From positions 1 to 32,157 of the forward strand of contig JBCBTD010000047.1 of the NCBI GenBank assembly GCA_039818825.1: DNA of 32,157 nucleotides. The letters run 5' to 3'. Shown piece after piece: positions 6,590-14,563 of this stretch. The position numbers and the translations under genes were made by a program. The DNA is from JBCBTD01 sp039818825 (lineage in GTDB: Bacteria; Pseudomonadota; Alphaproteobacteria; Geminicoccales; Geminicoccaceae). Under the pieces are notes generated by a model. The model had not been told where the DNA came from, ran no database searches, and saw only the letters and a program-made list of their open reading frames with translations. How positions within the stretch are numbered: position 1 is the first letter of the stretch; the number at the start of each line of letters is the position of its first letter.

Positions 6590-6745
6590 GTGCAGCTGCG
6601 TGCGGACAACGTCACGCCGGAGGCCGCTGCCGCCGCCGTCATTTCGGCGCTGAACGCCGCGTCCATGGAGTTGGAACTCGGAGCGTTGCTGACGGTCGAC
6701 GCCAGTCGCGCCCGCGTCCGCCTGCTGCCACTAGGCCGAAGATAA
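6590..6745 (+). pseudogene. 3' remnant of a toxin-like gene, probably DUF5615/PIN-like
   Basis: An open frame enters from the IS6 right end and stops at 6743-6745. It reads VQLRADNVTPEAAAAAVISA then LNAASMELELGALLTVD and ASRARVRLLPLGRR. The pattern VTPE...V..AL....E.GALLTVD..R.RVRLLPL matches the C-terminal end of DUF5615-type PIN-like toxin proteins as I remember them; I could not search. There is no start codon or 5' half on the other side of the element, so the insertion was accompanied by loss of flanking DNA. No antitoxin partner is visible. Confidence 0.45.
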
Positions 6746-6762
6746 CTACGTCGTTATCTTCG
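6737..6762 (+). terminator. Perfect 10-bp stem-loop at the end of the toxin remnant
   Basis: CGAAGATAAC-TACGTC-GTTATCTTCG overlaps the TAA stop. Its position suits a terminator, but it is not followed by a T-run, so it may be Rho-independent only weakly, or an operator-like dyad. Confidence 0.4.
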
Positions 6763-7034
6763 ATACCCTACGGGCGAGCCCGGCAAGTGCGAAAGTGACC
6801 CAAAGCGGCCCCGACGGCCTTGAGCTGTGGAAGGTCAGCTGTCTGCGTATTCTGGGACGTTCGTGGCCGGCCCGCTCGAGGCGAGTACCTTGAGGTAGCC
6901 CCATCTGTAAGGACCATTTGGGTTGCTCGCCAATTTGGTTCGGTGCCGCGTCGGGGTTCCCGTTCCACGCCATCACGAAGTTCATCCATCGCCCACGGCT
7001 CGCTGACCTGCAGAGAGCCGCGCCCCATCTATGG
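6763..7034. other. Upstream region of nasT, no gene recognised
   Basis: No frame here has a plausible ribosome site plus recognisable product. It should hold the enhancer region for the sigma-54-type promoter at 7035. I found no good TGCACC-N5-GGTGCA NtrC dyad. Confidence 0.45.
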
Positions 7035-7050
7035 CGGCACAATCTTTGCT
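7035..7050 (+). promoter_or_regulatory. Sigma-54 (RpoN) promoter of nasT-nasS
   Basis: CGGCACAATCTTTGCT matches TGGCACG-N4-TTGCW, with the invariant GG (7036-7037) and GC (7048-7049) exactly 10 nt apart. The predicted start near 7061 is 25 nt before the nasT ATG. RpoN promoters need an enhancer-binding activator, and NtrC is the likely one for nitrate assimilation. Confidence 0.7.
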
Positions 7051-7085
7051 CGACTCGCCGTGGTTGATGGTGAGCTGCGGGCGAC

Positions 7086-7661
7086 ATGCGCGTACTCCTG
7101 GTGGACGACAATGCGGAGCGGCAGGCGATGGTTCGGGCCGCGCTCGTCGAGGCGGGCCACGAGATCGTGGCCTTCGCGGCGCCGCGCGACGACCTTCGAG
7201 CCGTGGTCGAGACGAGCGGCGCGGACGTCATCGTCGCCAGCCTCAGTACGCCGGACCGTGACACCATCGAGGGCTTCCGGCTCGAGGGACAGGCGCCGGA
7301 TCGACCCGTGGTGATGTTCGTCGACCAGGCCGGTGCACCGCTCGCTGCCGACGCCGTCCGCGCGGGCGTCGCCGCCTACATCGTCGATGGCCTCCAACCG
7401 GCGCGCGTAGCCCCGATCCTGGGGGTGGCGGTGGCGCGCTTCGAGGAGTTTCGCCGCCTGCAGAACGAGCTCGCCCTCAGCCGCTCGGCGCTCGAGGACC
7501 GCAAGCTCATCGATCGTGCCAAGGGGCTGCTCATGGATGGTCGCGGCTTGAGCGAGAAGGACGCCTATGGCTGGCTGCGGCAGACGGCGATGGCGCAGAG
7601 CCAGCGCATGGTCGACGTTGCACGCGGCGTGATCGCGCTCGGCGATCTCTTGAAGAAGTGA
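7086..7661 (+). CDS. nasT: NasT-type ANTAR transcription antiterminator
   Basis: NasT binds paired hexaloop hairpins in the leader of nitrate assimilation transcripts and prevents termination; NasS holds it inactive until nitrate binds. The 191 residues have a receiver-like fold (MRVLLVDDNAERQAM, about 1-115), a coiled linker (about 118-135) and a C-terminal ANTAR domain (KLIDRAKGLLMDGRGLSEKDAYGWLR, about 138-191). The phospho-acceptor Asp that NasT-like receivers usually show before a SPDRDT motif is Ser52 here (IVASLSTPDRDT), which fits control by NasS binding and not by phosphorylation. nasS overlaps or follows within 11 nt, and a matching ANTAR leader precedes nrtA. Confidence 0.9.
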   Translation: MRVLLVDDNAERQAMVRAALVEAGHEIVAFAAPRDDLRAVVETSGADVIVASLSTPDRDTIEGFRLEGQAPDRPVVMFVDQAGAPLAADAVRAGVAAYIVDGLQPARVAPILGVAVARFEEFRRLQNELALSRSALEDRKLIDRAKGLLMDGRGLSEKDAYGWLRQTAMAQSQRMVDVARGVIALGDLLKK

Positions 7662-7672
7662 CGAAGAGGACG

Positions 7673-8743
7673 ATGCGGGGCGCCATGACCAAGCTCAGCC
7701 TGGGGTTCGTTCCGCTGACCGATGCCGCGCCGCTCATCGTCGCAAAGGAACGAGGCTTCTTTGTGCAGGTTGGCCTCGACGTGGAACTCGTGCGTGAGCA
7801 GGCGTGGTCGTCGCTCCGCGACAAGCTCGTCCATGGCGTCCTCGACGGCGCGCAGGCGCTGGCGCCCATGCCGTTGGCCATGAGCCTCGGGCTGGATACG
7901 CCGAGCGCTGCGATGCGTGCGCCACTCGTGCTCAGCCGCAACGGCAACGGCATCACCCTGCGCGCCGACATCGACGATGCCCTGAAACGAGGAGCCCAGC
8001 GGCCGCCTGAGCTCCAGGCTCCGGGCGGCGCGCCCGGGCCGGGGCTGCGGCCGCTCGTCGATGCGCGGCGGGCCAGCAGCGAGCGGCCGTTGACCTTCGC
8101 CGTCGTCTTTCCGTGGTCGTGTCATCGCTACCAACTGCACGACTGGCTGCGCGCCGCCGGGCTCGATCCGGTGCGCGACGTGGCGATCGTCGTGGTCCCG
8201 CCACCGCGTGTGGCCGACGCCCTCGCTGCCGGCCAGATCGACGGCTTTTGCGCGGGCGAGCCCTGGAACCGCCTAGCCGTCACCAGCGGCGTCGGTCGCC
8301 TGGCCACGACCGGGCTCGAACTCTGGCCGGACGCCATGGAGAAGGTCCTGGCGTTTCGCGCATGTTGGGCGGACGCCAACGACGACGTCGTGCAGCGTCT
8401 GCTGCAAGCCCTGCTGCGCGCCGGAACATGGCTCGAGCCGCTGGATCACCGCTTGGAAGCGGCCTCGATGCTAGCGGCCGAACCCTATCTCGACCAGCCG
8501 CCGTCCCTCATCGCCATGAGCTTGCTCGGGCTCGTCCAGAGCGACCGCAACGATCCCGGCCGCTACCTTGCGGCGATGCACCGGTTCTGCTCGCCGGCAT
8601 GGGCGGCGCCCGTGGCCGACGACGTCGAGCGCCTCGTGCGCGCGATGCGTGATGCCGGTGACGTCGAGGCGACCAGAGCCGTCGACTGGCAGGCCGTTTA
8701 CGGCGGCCCGGTACTAGACGCCGCGCGCGCCATCGAAGCGTGA
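7673..8743 (+). CDS. nasS: NasS-type nitrate sensor, NrtA-like protein without signal peptide
   Basis: NasS is a cytoplasmic relative of the nitrate-binding protein NrtA that sequesters NasT and releases it when nitrate is present. The product (356 residues from the ATG at 7673) has the NrtA/CmpA pattern: LSLGFVPLTDAAPLIVAKERGFF, SRNGNGITL, VFPWSCHRYQLHDWL and GFCAGEPWNRLAV. It has no signal peptide or lipobox. Starts at 7658 (GTG, overlapping the nasT stop), 7673 (ATG, with AGAGGA just upstream) and 7685 (ATG) are all possible; I prefer 7673 for its ribosome site. The roughly 330 bp after the gene hold the nrtA leader. Confidence 0.88.
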   Translation: MRGAMTKLSLGFVPLTDAAPLIVAKERGFFVQVGLDVELVREQAWSSLRDKLVHGVLDGAQALAPMPLAMSLGLDTPSAAMRAPLVLSRNGNGITLRADIDDALKRGAQRPPELQAPGGAPGPGLRPLVDARRASSERPLTFAVVFPWSCHRYQLHDWLRAAGLDPVRDVAIVVVPPPRVADALAAGQIDGFCAGEPWNRLAVTSGVGRLATTGLELWPDAMEKVLAFRACWADANDDVVQRLLQALLRAGTWLEPLDHRLEAASMLAAEPYLDQPPSLIAMSLLGLVQSDRNDPGRYLAAMHRFCSPAWAAPVADDVERLVRAMRDAGDVEATRAVDWQAVYGGPVLDAARAIEA

Positions 8744-8860
8744 CGGGCGAGCCTGCCTCAGTCGATGCACGCGGTGCCTGTGATATGTGCATCTATGGAT
8801 ATTTTCTTAGTTCAGGCGCTCAACGGCCTATATCTTGATCAATAGGCCCACGGTTTCCAC

Positions 8861-8888
8861 TTGACGTAGAAGGCGTGCGGGTCTTAAT
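8861..8888 (+). promoter_or_regulatory. Candidate sigma-70 promoter of the nrt-nas operon
   Basis: TTGACG (8861-8866) and CTTAAT (8883-8888) are 16 nt apart. The predicted start near 8895 is about 8 nt before the first ANTAR hairpin. No GG-N10-GC element of good quality was found upstream of nrtA, so here nitrogen control may rest on the leader RNA. Confidence 0.5.
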
Positions 8889-8902
8889 CGGCGGCAGATG
8901 AC

Positions 8903-8948
8903 GCGCTGCACCATCGTTGGTAACGCGCTCGGGTCCAACGCCGGACCT
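8903..8948 (+). ncRNA. ANTAR-binding leader RNA: two hexaloop hairpins
   Basis: ANTAR proteins recognise two adjacent hairpins, each with a six-nucleotide loop carrying A at position 1 and G at position 4 (established motif). Both are here. Hairpin 1 has arms GCGC...ACC (8903-8912) and GGT...GCGC (8919-8928), a 3x3 internal loop and hexaloop ATCGTT (8913-8918). Hairpin 2 has arms GGTCC (8932-8936) and GGACC (8943-8947) and hexaloop AACGCC (8937-8942). Three nucleotides (8929-8931) separate them. An intrinsic terminator follows 10 nt later, and nasT is encoded 1.3 kb upstream. NasT binding should allow read-through into nrtA. Confidence 0.85.
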
Positions 8949-8957
8949 CCCGGAAGC

Positions 8958-9022
8958 AAAGCCGCTTCGATCCGTTCAAACCTGCGCCACACGCGCCGGC
9001 TGCGCGGTCGAGCGGCTTTTTT
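8958..9022 (+). terminator. Regulated intrinsic terminator in the nrtA leader
   Basis: AAAGCCGCT (8958-8966) pairs perfectly with AGCGGCTTT (9011-9019), followed by a six-T run (9017-9022). The 44-nt loop holds a further stem, CGCGC-CGGCT-GCGCG. It sits 50 nt before nrtA and directly after the ANTAR hairpins, so it is the expected target of NasT antitermination. Confidence 0.85.
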
Positions 9023-9072
9023 GTTGCCCAGATCCGGACGCCGGAGGCGTCGATCTCGAGAGGACCTGACCC

Positions 9073-10467
9073 ATGGATCGTCCTGTTTCGCGCGCCTTCG
9101 CTCGCGTCCTGACCGCCGGCGCCCTGCTCGCCGGCACCGCGCTGGCCACACCGGCCGCCGCTTGGCTCGACGTCGAGCGGGACGAGCTCACCTTCGGCTT
9201 CATCAAGCTCACCGACATGGCACCCCTCGCCGTCGCCTACGAGCTCGGCTATTTCGAGGACGAGGGGCTGTTCGTCACCCTCGAGGCGCAGGCCAATTGG
9301 AAGGTGCTGCTCGACCGCGTCATCGACGGCGAGCTCGACGGCGCACACATGCTGGCGGGCCAACCGCTGGCGGCGACCATCGGCTACGGCACCGAGGCGC
9401 ACATCGTCACGCCGTTCTCGATGGACCTCAACGGCAACGGCATCACCGTCTCGAACGAGGTCTGGGCTCTGATGAAGCCGCACCTCGAGTTGGGCGAGGA
9501 CGGCCGGCCCGTGCACCCGATCGGCGCCGACAAGCTCAAGCCCGTGGTCGAGGAGTTCGCCGCACAGGGCCGCGCCTTCAACATGGGCATGGTCTTTCCG
9601 GTCTCGACCCACAATTACGAGCTGCGCTACTGGCTGGCCGCCGGCGGCATTCACCCGGGCTTCTACTCGCCCGACGACATCTCCGGGAAGATCCAGGCCG
9701 AGGCACTGCTTTCCGTCACCCCGCCGCCGCAGATGCCAGCGACCCTCGAGGCCGGCACCATCTACGGCTACGCCGTCGGCGAGCCCTGGAACCAGCAGGC
9801 GGTCTTCAAGGGCATCGGTGTGCCGGTCATTACCGACTACGAGATCTGGAAGAACAACCCCGAGAAGGTCTTCGGCATCACCGCCGAGTTCGCCGAGACC
9901 TATCCAAACACCACGCTCGCGCTGACCAAGGCGCTCATCCGCGCCGGTCGCTGGCTCGACGCCGACGACAACGCCAACCGGATGGAAGCGGTCGAGATGC
10001 TGGCGCGGCCGCAGTATGTCGGCGCCGACGCCGAGGTCATCGCCAATTCGATGACCGGCACGTTCGAGTACGAGCGCGGCGACAAGCGCGAGATCCCCGA
10101 CTTCAACGTCTTCTTTCGCTACTTCGCAACCTATCCCTATTACTCGGACGCCGTCTGGTACCTGACGCAAATGCGGCGCTGGGGTCAGATCGCCAAGCCC
10201 CAGCCCGACAGCTGGTACGACGAGGTCGCGCGCGAGGTCTACCGGCCGGACATCTACCTGGAGGCCGCCCGCCTCCTGGTCGAGGAAGGCCTCGTCGAGG
10301 AGGCCGAGTTCCCCTGGGAGACCGACGGCTACCGGGCGCCGCAGAGCGAGTTCATCGACGGCCACACCTTCGATGGCCGCACGCCGAACGCCTATCTCGA
10401 GCAATTCCCCATCGGCCTCAAAGGCGATGAGCGGCTCAGAGGCGTCGAGGTCGTAAGCGGCCGCTGA
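9073..10467 (+). CDS. nrtA: Nitrate ABC transporter substrate-binding protein
   Basis: This protein binds nitrate (possibly nitrite) in the periplasm and delivers it to the NrtB/ATPase importer. The 464 residues begin with a Sec-type signal peptide (RPVSRAFARVLTAGALLAGT, cleavage after about residue 30 at AAA-W). The NrtA/CmpA/SsuA-fold protein follows: FGFIKLTDMAPLAVAYELGYF, GAHMLAGQPLAATIGYG, NGNGITVSNEVW, GMVFPVSTHNYELRYWL and YAVGEPWNQQAVFKGIG. The C-terminal region contains FFRYFATYPYYSDAVWYLTQMRRWGQI, as in bona fide NrtA and unlike the shorter NasS. The ATG follows GAGAGGA. It is the first gene of the structural operon, behind the ANTAR leader. Confidence 0.92.
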   Translation: MDRPVSRAFARVLTAGALLAGTALATPAAAWLDVERDELTFGFIKLTDMAPLAVAYELGYFEDEGLFVTLEAQANWKVLLDRVIDGELDGAHMLAGQPLAATIGYGTEAHIVTPFSMDLNGNGITVSNEVWALMKPHLELGEDGRPVHPIGADKLKPVVEEFAAQGRAFNMGMVFPVSTHNYELRYWLAAGGIHPGFYSPDDISGKIQAEALLSVTPPPQMPATLEAGTIYGYAVGEPWNQQAVFKGIGVPVITDYEIWKNNPEKVFGITAEFAETYPNTTLALTKALIRAGRWLDADDNANRMEAVEMLARPQYVGADAEVIANSMTGTFEYERGDKREIPDFNVFFRYFATYPYYSDAVWYLTQMRRWGQIAKPQPDSWYDEVAREVYRPDIYLEAARLLVEEGLVEEAEFPWETDGYRAPQSEFIDGHTFDGRTPNAYLEQFPIGLKGDERLRGVEVVSGR

Positions 10468-10517
10468 CCGGGCCGCTCTTCCTGCGCTGCCACCTCCACG
10501 TTTCGAAAGACGATCCC

Positions 10518-11576
10518 ATGACGGACGCCGTCGCGGCCCCTGCGCGCCGCCTGACCTTGCCCAGCCGCCGAGCTCTGTGCTCGGGCTTGGCGACTGCCGG
10601 CCTCGGCGCGTTCGCGCCGCTCGTCCACCTCGCCGCCGGTGACAACCCGCGCGCTCAGCTCCAGGCCCTAGGCCGTGGGCTTGGCGTGCCGCTCTTGGCC
10701 GTCGCCCTGTTCTTGTGGGCGTGGGCGGCGATCGCGCCGACCATTCAGACCAGCTTGGGTGCCATCCCCGGTCCATCCCAGGTCTGGACCCAGGCGGGCG
10801 TTCTCTGGAATGACCATCTCGCCCAGCGGGAGAGTGCCGCGGCCTTCCACGAGCGTCAGGAAGAACGCAATGCGCGCTTCGCCGAAGCCGGCCAGCACGA
10901 ACGCATCAAGTGGCGCGACTACACGGGCCAGCCGACCTACCTCGACCAGATCGCGACCAGCCTGCGGACGGTCTTCTTCGGCTTTCTCTTGGCAAGCGTG
11001 ATCGCGGTGCCGCTCGGCATCGTCTGCGGTCTCTCGCCACTGGTGAACGCCGCCTTCAACCCACTGATCCAGATCTTCAAACCCGTCTCGCCGCTGGCGT
11101 GGCTGCCGATCGTGACCATGGTCGTGAGTGCTGTCTACGTGAGCGACGACCCGCTCTTTCAGAAGTCATTCCTCAACTCGGCCTTCACGGTGATGCTGTG
11201 CTCGCTGTGGCCGACGCTGATCAACACCGCGCACGGCGTCGCCTCCATCGACAAGGATCTCCTCAACGTCGGCAAGGTGCTGCGCCTCTCGTGGTGGACG
11301 CAGATCACCAAGATCGTCCTGCCATCCGCGCTGCCGCTCATCTTCACGGGTCTCAGGCTCTCCTTGGGCGTCGGCTGGATGGTGCTGATCGCCGCCGAGA
11401 TGCTGGCGCAGAACCCCGGGCTCGGGAAGTTCGTCTGGGACGAGTTCCAAAACGGCAGCTCCGACAGCTTGGCCCGCATCATGGTGGCCGTCTTCACCAT
11501 CGGCATCATCGGCTTCCTGCTCGATCGCGTCATGCTGACGCTCGAGGCGCTGGTGACCCATAGGCCCGCGCACTGA
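10518..11576 (+). CDS. nrtB: Nitrate ABC transporter permease
   Basis: This is the inner-membrane channel subunit of the nitrate importer. The 352 residues have an arginine-rich, weakly hydrophobic N-terminus, a first membrane segment (VPLLAVALFLWAWAAIAPTI, about 56-75), a charged loop (about 95-135), and a NrtB/SsuC-like BPD transport domain with several helices (TVFFGFLLASVIAVPLGIV, AWLPIVTMVVSAVYV, GVGWMVLIAAEMLAQNPGLG, IMVAVFTIGIIGFLLDRVM). The ATPase-coupling loop is around DKDLLNVGKVLRLSWWTQITKIVLPSALP. It starts 50 nt after nrtA and is followed after 37 nt by the fused ATPase gene. Confidence 0.92.
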   Translation: MTDAVAAPARRLTLPSRRALCSGLATAGLGAFAPLVHLAAGDNPRAQLQALGRGLGVPLLAVALFLWAWAAIAPTIQTSLGAIPGPSQVWTQAGVLWNDHLAQRESAAAFHERQEERNARFAEAGQHERIKWRDYTGQPTYLDQIATSLRTVFFGFLLASVIAVPLGIVCGLSPLVNAAFNPLIQIFKPVSPLAWLPIVTMVVSAVYVSDDPLFQKSFLNSAFTVMLCSLWPTLINTAHGVASIDKDLLNVGKVLRLSWWTQITKIVLPSALPLIFTGLRLSLGVGWMVLIAAEMLAQNPGLGKFVWDEFQNGSSDSLARIMVAVFTIGIIGFLLDRVMLTLEALVTHRPAH

Positions 11577-11613
11577 GCGTCGCTCCGACCCCAGACCTGA
11601 GCGGAGAACGGAT

Positions 11614-13314
11614 ATGGCCTTCCTCTCGATCGACGGCGTGGGCAAGTGCTACGGCGACAACGTGGTGCTCGAGGGCATCGATCTCAGCCTCGAGCGCGGT
11701 GAGTTCGTGGCCGTGGTCGGCTTCTCGGGTGCCGGCAAGACGACGCTCGTGAGCATGATCGCGGGTCTCACGACGCCGGACGCGGGCGAGATCCGCCTCG
11801 ACGGCAAGCTCGTGCGCGGCGCCGGTCCCGATCGCGGCGTCGTCTTTCAAAGCTACTCGCTGATGCCGTGGCTCACGGTCCGCGAGAACGTGGCGCTTGC
11901 CGTCGACGCGGTGTTCGCGCGTGAACGTGCCCAGCAACGCCGCCTACGCACGGCCCATGCCATCGCCATGGTCGGGCTCGCGCATGCCGCCGACCGCCGG
12001 CCGGCGGAGCTTTCGGGCGGGATGCGCCAGCGGGTGGCGGTGGCCCGCGCGCTCGCCATGGACCCCGAAGTCCTCGTGCTCGACGAGCCGCTCTCCGCAC
12101 TCGACGCGCTCACCCGCGCCAAGCTGCAGGACGAGATCGAGGCGATCTGGGAGCAGAACCGCAAGACCGTCGTGATGATCACCAACGATGTCGACGAGGC
12201 CATTCTCTTGGCCGACCGCATCGTGCCGCTCACCCCGGGACCGGCGGCTACACTGGGTCCGGCCTTCGCGGTCGACCTGCCGCGACCGCGCGATCGCACG
12301 GCCATGAACCACGACCCGCGCTTCAAGCGGCTTCGCAATGAGGTCACTCGCTACCTCATGGATGCGGGTGCTCTGAGCAAGAGCCAGGGGCCCGTTGCGG
12401 CCGCGCGCGTGCTGCCGAGCATCGAGCCGATCCTGCCGCGGGCGCTACGCGATCAGCGCGCGTCGAGCCACCCTGTGGACGACCGGCGCTTTCTCGAATT
12501 CAGCCGGCTCAAGAAGGTCTACCCGACGGCCAAGGGCCCGCTCACCGTCGTCGAGGACATCGACCTCAAGCTCGCCAAGGGCGAGTTCGTCTCGCTCATC
12601 GGCCATTCGGGCTGCGGCAAGTCGACCGTGCTGTCGATGGCGGCGGGGCTCAACGACATCACGGGCGGCGCGATCGTCCTCGACGGGCGTCACGTCACCA
12701 TGGCGGGGCCCGACAAGGGCGTGGTCTTTCAATCGCCGTCGCTCTTTCCCTGGCTCACCACCCGCCAGAACGTGGCGCTCGGCGTCGACCGGGTCTATCC
12801 GCAGGCGAGCCGCGCCGAACGTGACGACATCGTCCGCTACTATCTGGAGCGCGTCGGCCTGGCCGATGCGATCGACCGGCGCGCCGCGGACCTCTCCAAC
12901 GGCATGAAGCAGCGCGTCGGCATCGCTCGCGCGTTCGCGCTCTCGCCCAAGCTGCTCCTGCTCGACGAGCCCTTCGGCATGCTCGACAGCCTGACCCGCT
13001 GGGAGCTGCAGGAGGTGCTCATGGAGGTGTGGACGCGAACCCGGGTCACGGCCGTTTGCGTCACCCACGACGTCGACGAGGCCATTCTGCTCGCCGACCG
13101 CGTCGTCATGATGACCAACGGGCCCAATGCCGGCATCGGCAAGATCATGGACGTGGCGCTGCCCCGCCCACGGACGCGCAAGGCGCTGTTGGAGCACCCC
13201 GACTACTACGCCTATCGCGAGGACGTCTTGACCTTCCTCGAAGAGCACGAGCGCGGGCTCGGCCCCCAGGCGCGCGCGCCGAAGGCGACGCCGGCACCGG
13301 TCGCGGCGGCTTGA
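11614..13314 (+). CDS. Nitrate transporter ATPase, two NBDs fused in one chain
   Basis: This subunit powers nitrate import. Its 566 residues contain two complete NrtD-like ATPase domains. The first (about 3-260) has Walker A GFSGAGKTT, Q-loop FQSYSLMPWLT, signature LSGGMRQR and Walker B VLVLDEPLSALD. The second (about 288-540) has Walker A GHSGCGKST, FQSPSLFPWLT, signature LSNGMKQR and LLLLDEPFGMLD. The switch histidine is present in the second domain (CVTHDVDEA) but is Asn in the first (MITNDVDEA), so the two catalytic sites are probably unequal. Cyanobacterial NrtC instead fuses an ATPase to an NrtA-like regulatory domain, which is absent here. The short tail is Ala/Pro-rich. The ATG follows GGAGAA, and the next gene starts 3 nt after the stop. 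Confidence 0.9.
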   Translation: MAFLSIDGVGKCYGDNVVLEGIDLSLERGEFVAVVGFSGAGKTTLVSMIAGLTTPDAGEIRLDGKLVRGAGPDRGVVFQSYSLMPWLTVRENVALAVDAVFARERAQQRRLRTAHAIAMVGLAHAADRRPAELSGGMRQRVAVARALAMDPEVLVLDEPLSALDALTRAKLQDEIEAIWEQNRKTVVMITNDVDEAILLADRIVPLTPGPAATLGPAFAVDLPRPRDRTAMNHDPRFKRLRNEVTRYLMDAGALSKSQGPVAAARVLPSIEPILPRALRDQRASSHPVDDRRFLEFSRLKKVYPTAKGPLTVVEDIDLKLAKGEFVSLIGHSGCGKSTVLSMAAGLNDITGGAIVLDGRHVTMAGPDKGVVFQSPSLFPWLTTRQNVALGVDRVYPQASRAERDDIVRYYLERVGLADAIDRRAADLSNGMKQRVGIARAFALSPKLLLLDEPFGMLDSLTRWELQEVLMEVWTRTRVTAVCVTHDVDEAILLADRVVMMTNGPNAGIGKIMDVALPRPRTRKALLEHPDYYAYREDVLTFLEEHERGLGPQARAPKATPAPVAAA

Positions 13315-13317
13315 GCG

Positions 13318-14553
13318 ATGGATTCCCTCCGTCCGCATCTGGTGGTGGTCGGCGCCGGCATGGTCGCCGCCCGCTTCCTGCATGAGTTGGCGCAAAGAGC
13401 ACCCAACCGCTTTCGCATCACGCTCATCGGCAAGGAGGACACGGCGCCTTACGACCGCGTCCAGCTTTCGGCCGTGCTCGCCGGAACCCATAGTGCACGG
13501 GCCCTCGACCTCATGGGCGAAGTCAGGGACCAGCTCGACCTCACCGTGCAGCTCGGCACCGCCGTCACGGGCCTCGACCCGGTCGCACGGCGCGTGACGC
13601 TCGCCTGTGGCACCGAGATAGCGTTCGACCTCGCCGTCTTGGCCACGGGCTCTGAAGCGGTGCGTCTGCCGCTGCCCGGTGGGGACCTTGCCGGTGTCCG
13701 CACCTTCCGCGACCTCGCCGATGTCGAGGCGCTGAGCACCGCTTCCGGCCGCGCGGTCGTCATTGGCGGCGGGCTGTTGGGCCTCGAAGCCGCGGCGGGC
13801 CTGCGCGCCCGCGGTCTCGACGTGGCGTTGGTCCACCTCATGCCCTGGCTCATGGAGCGTCAGCTCGATGAAGCCGGCGGGGCGGCCCTCGCCGCCGCGA
13901 TGACGAGGCTCGGCATCGAGCTTCACCTCGGCGCCAAAAGCGAGGCGATCGAAGCGGACGCGACGGGCCTCGTGCTCGAGCTGGAAGGTGGCACGCAGCT
14001 ACCGGCCGATCTCGTGGTCATGGCCGTGGGCGTCCGGCCGCACGTAGTGCTCGCGCGCGACGCCGGGCTCGCCTGCAACCACGGCATCGTCGTCGACGAT
14101 GGGCTCAAGACCTCGGCAGAGAGCGTCTTTGCGCTCGGTGAGTGCGTCGAGCATCGCGGGACCTGCTACGGCCTCGTCTGGCCGCTCTACGCGCAAGCCC
14201 GCGTGCTGGCGCAGCGGCTCACGGGCGAGAGCAAAGCGCGCTTCGAGGGCGCCACGCCCTTCACATCGCTGAAGGTCGCGGGCGTCGAGGTCTTCTCGGC
14301 GGGTGCCACCGGTGGCGATGACGAACTCATCCTGCGCGATCCGACCCAAGGCATCCATCGCAAGCTCGTCCTCGCCGACGGCCGGCTCAAGGGTGCCGTT
14401 CTCGTTGGCGATGCCGCCGAAGGCGCCTGGTACGCCGAGCTGATCGAGCAGGGTGTCGCGGTCGACGCTTGGCGCGATCGCCTCATGTTCGGCCGCGCCT
14501 ACGTGCCGGAGGCCACGGCCGACGAGCCGCCCTTGGCCGTGGCGGCCGCCTGA
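13318..14553 (+). CDS. NirB-like FAD/NAD(P)H-dependent reductase subunit
   Basis: This is a pyridine-nucleotide:acceptor flavoprotein like the N-terminal half of NirB/NasD and the electron-transfer subunit of assimilatory nitrate reductase (NasB of Bacillus, NasC of Klebsiella). In its 411 residues, HLVVVGAGMVAARFLHEL (about 6-23) is the FAD Rossmann motif, YDRVQLSAVLAG (about 42-53) is the NirB signature, ATGSEA near 118, VVIGGGLLGLEAAAGLRARG (about 143-162) is the NAD(P)H site, and VFALGECVEHRG (about 270) is the second FAD motif. It ends before the BFD and siroheme domains of full NirB. It probably supplies electrons to NasA, whose C-terminal BFD-type iron-sulfur domain could accept them; that pairing is inference. 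Confidence 0.85.
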   Translation: MDSLRPHLVVVGAGMVAARFLHELAQRAPNRFRITLIGKEDTAPYDRVQLSAVLAGTHSARALDLMGEVRDQLDLTVQLGTAVTGLDPVARRVTLACGTEIAFDLAVLATGSEAVRLPLPGGDLAGVRTFRDLADVEALSTASGRAVVIGGGLLGLEAAAGLRARGLDVALVHLMPWLMERQLDEAGGAALAAAMTRLGIELHLGAKSEAIEADATGLVLELEGGTQLPADLVVMAVGVRPHVVLARDAGLACNHGIVVDDGLKTSAESVFALGECVEHRGTCYGLVWPLYAQARVLAQRLTGESKARFEGATPFTSLKVAGVEVFSAGATGGDDELILRDPTQGIHRKLVLADGRLKGAVLVGDAAEGAWYAELIEQGVAVDAWRDRLMFGRAYVPEATADEPPLAVAAA

Positions 14554-14563
14554 GGGGGCGACG

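Noticed and set aside
8764..8780. TGCACGCGGTGCC as an NtrC binding site before nrtA
   Set aside because: The half-sites are only 2-3 nt apart, while NtrC dyads need a wider centre; no RpoN promoter follows.
8836..8847. TTGATCAAT as an FNR box upstream of nrtA
   Set aside because: The TTGAT and ATCAA halves overlap and lack the 4-nt spacer.
8884..10776. Long minus-strand open frame over nrtA
   Set aside because: It has no recognisable domain and is the antisense shadow of a clear NrtA gene behind an ANTAR leader.
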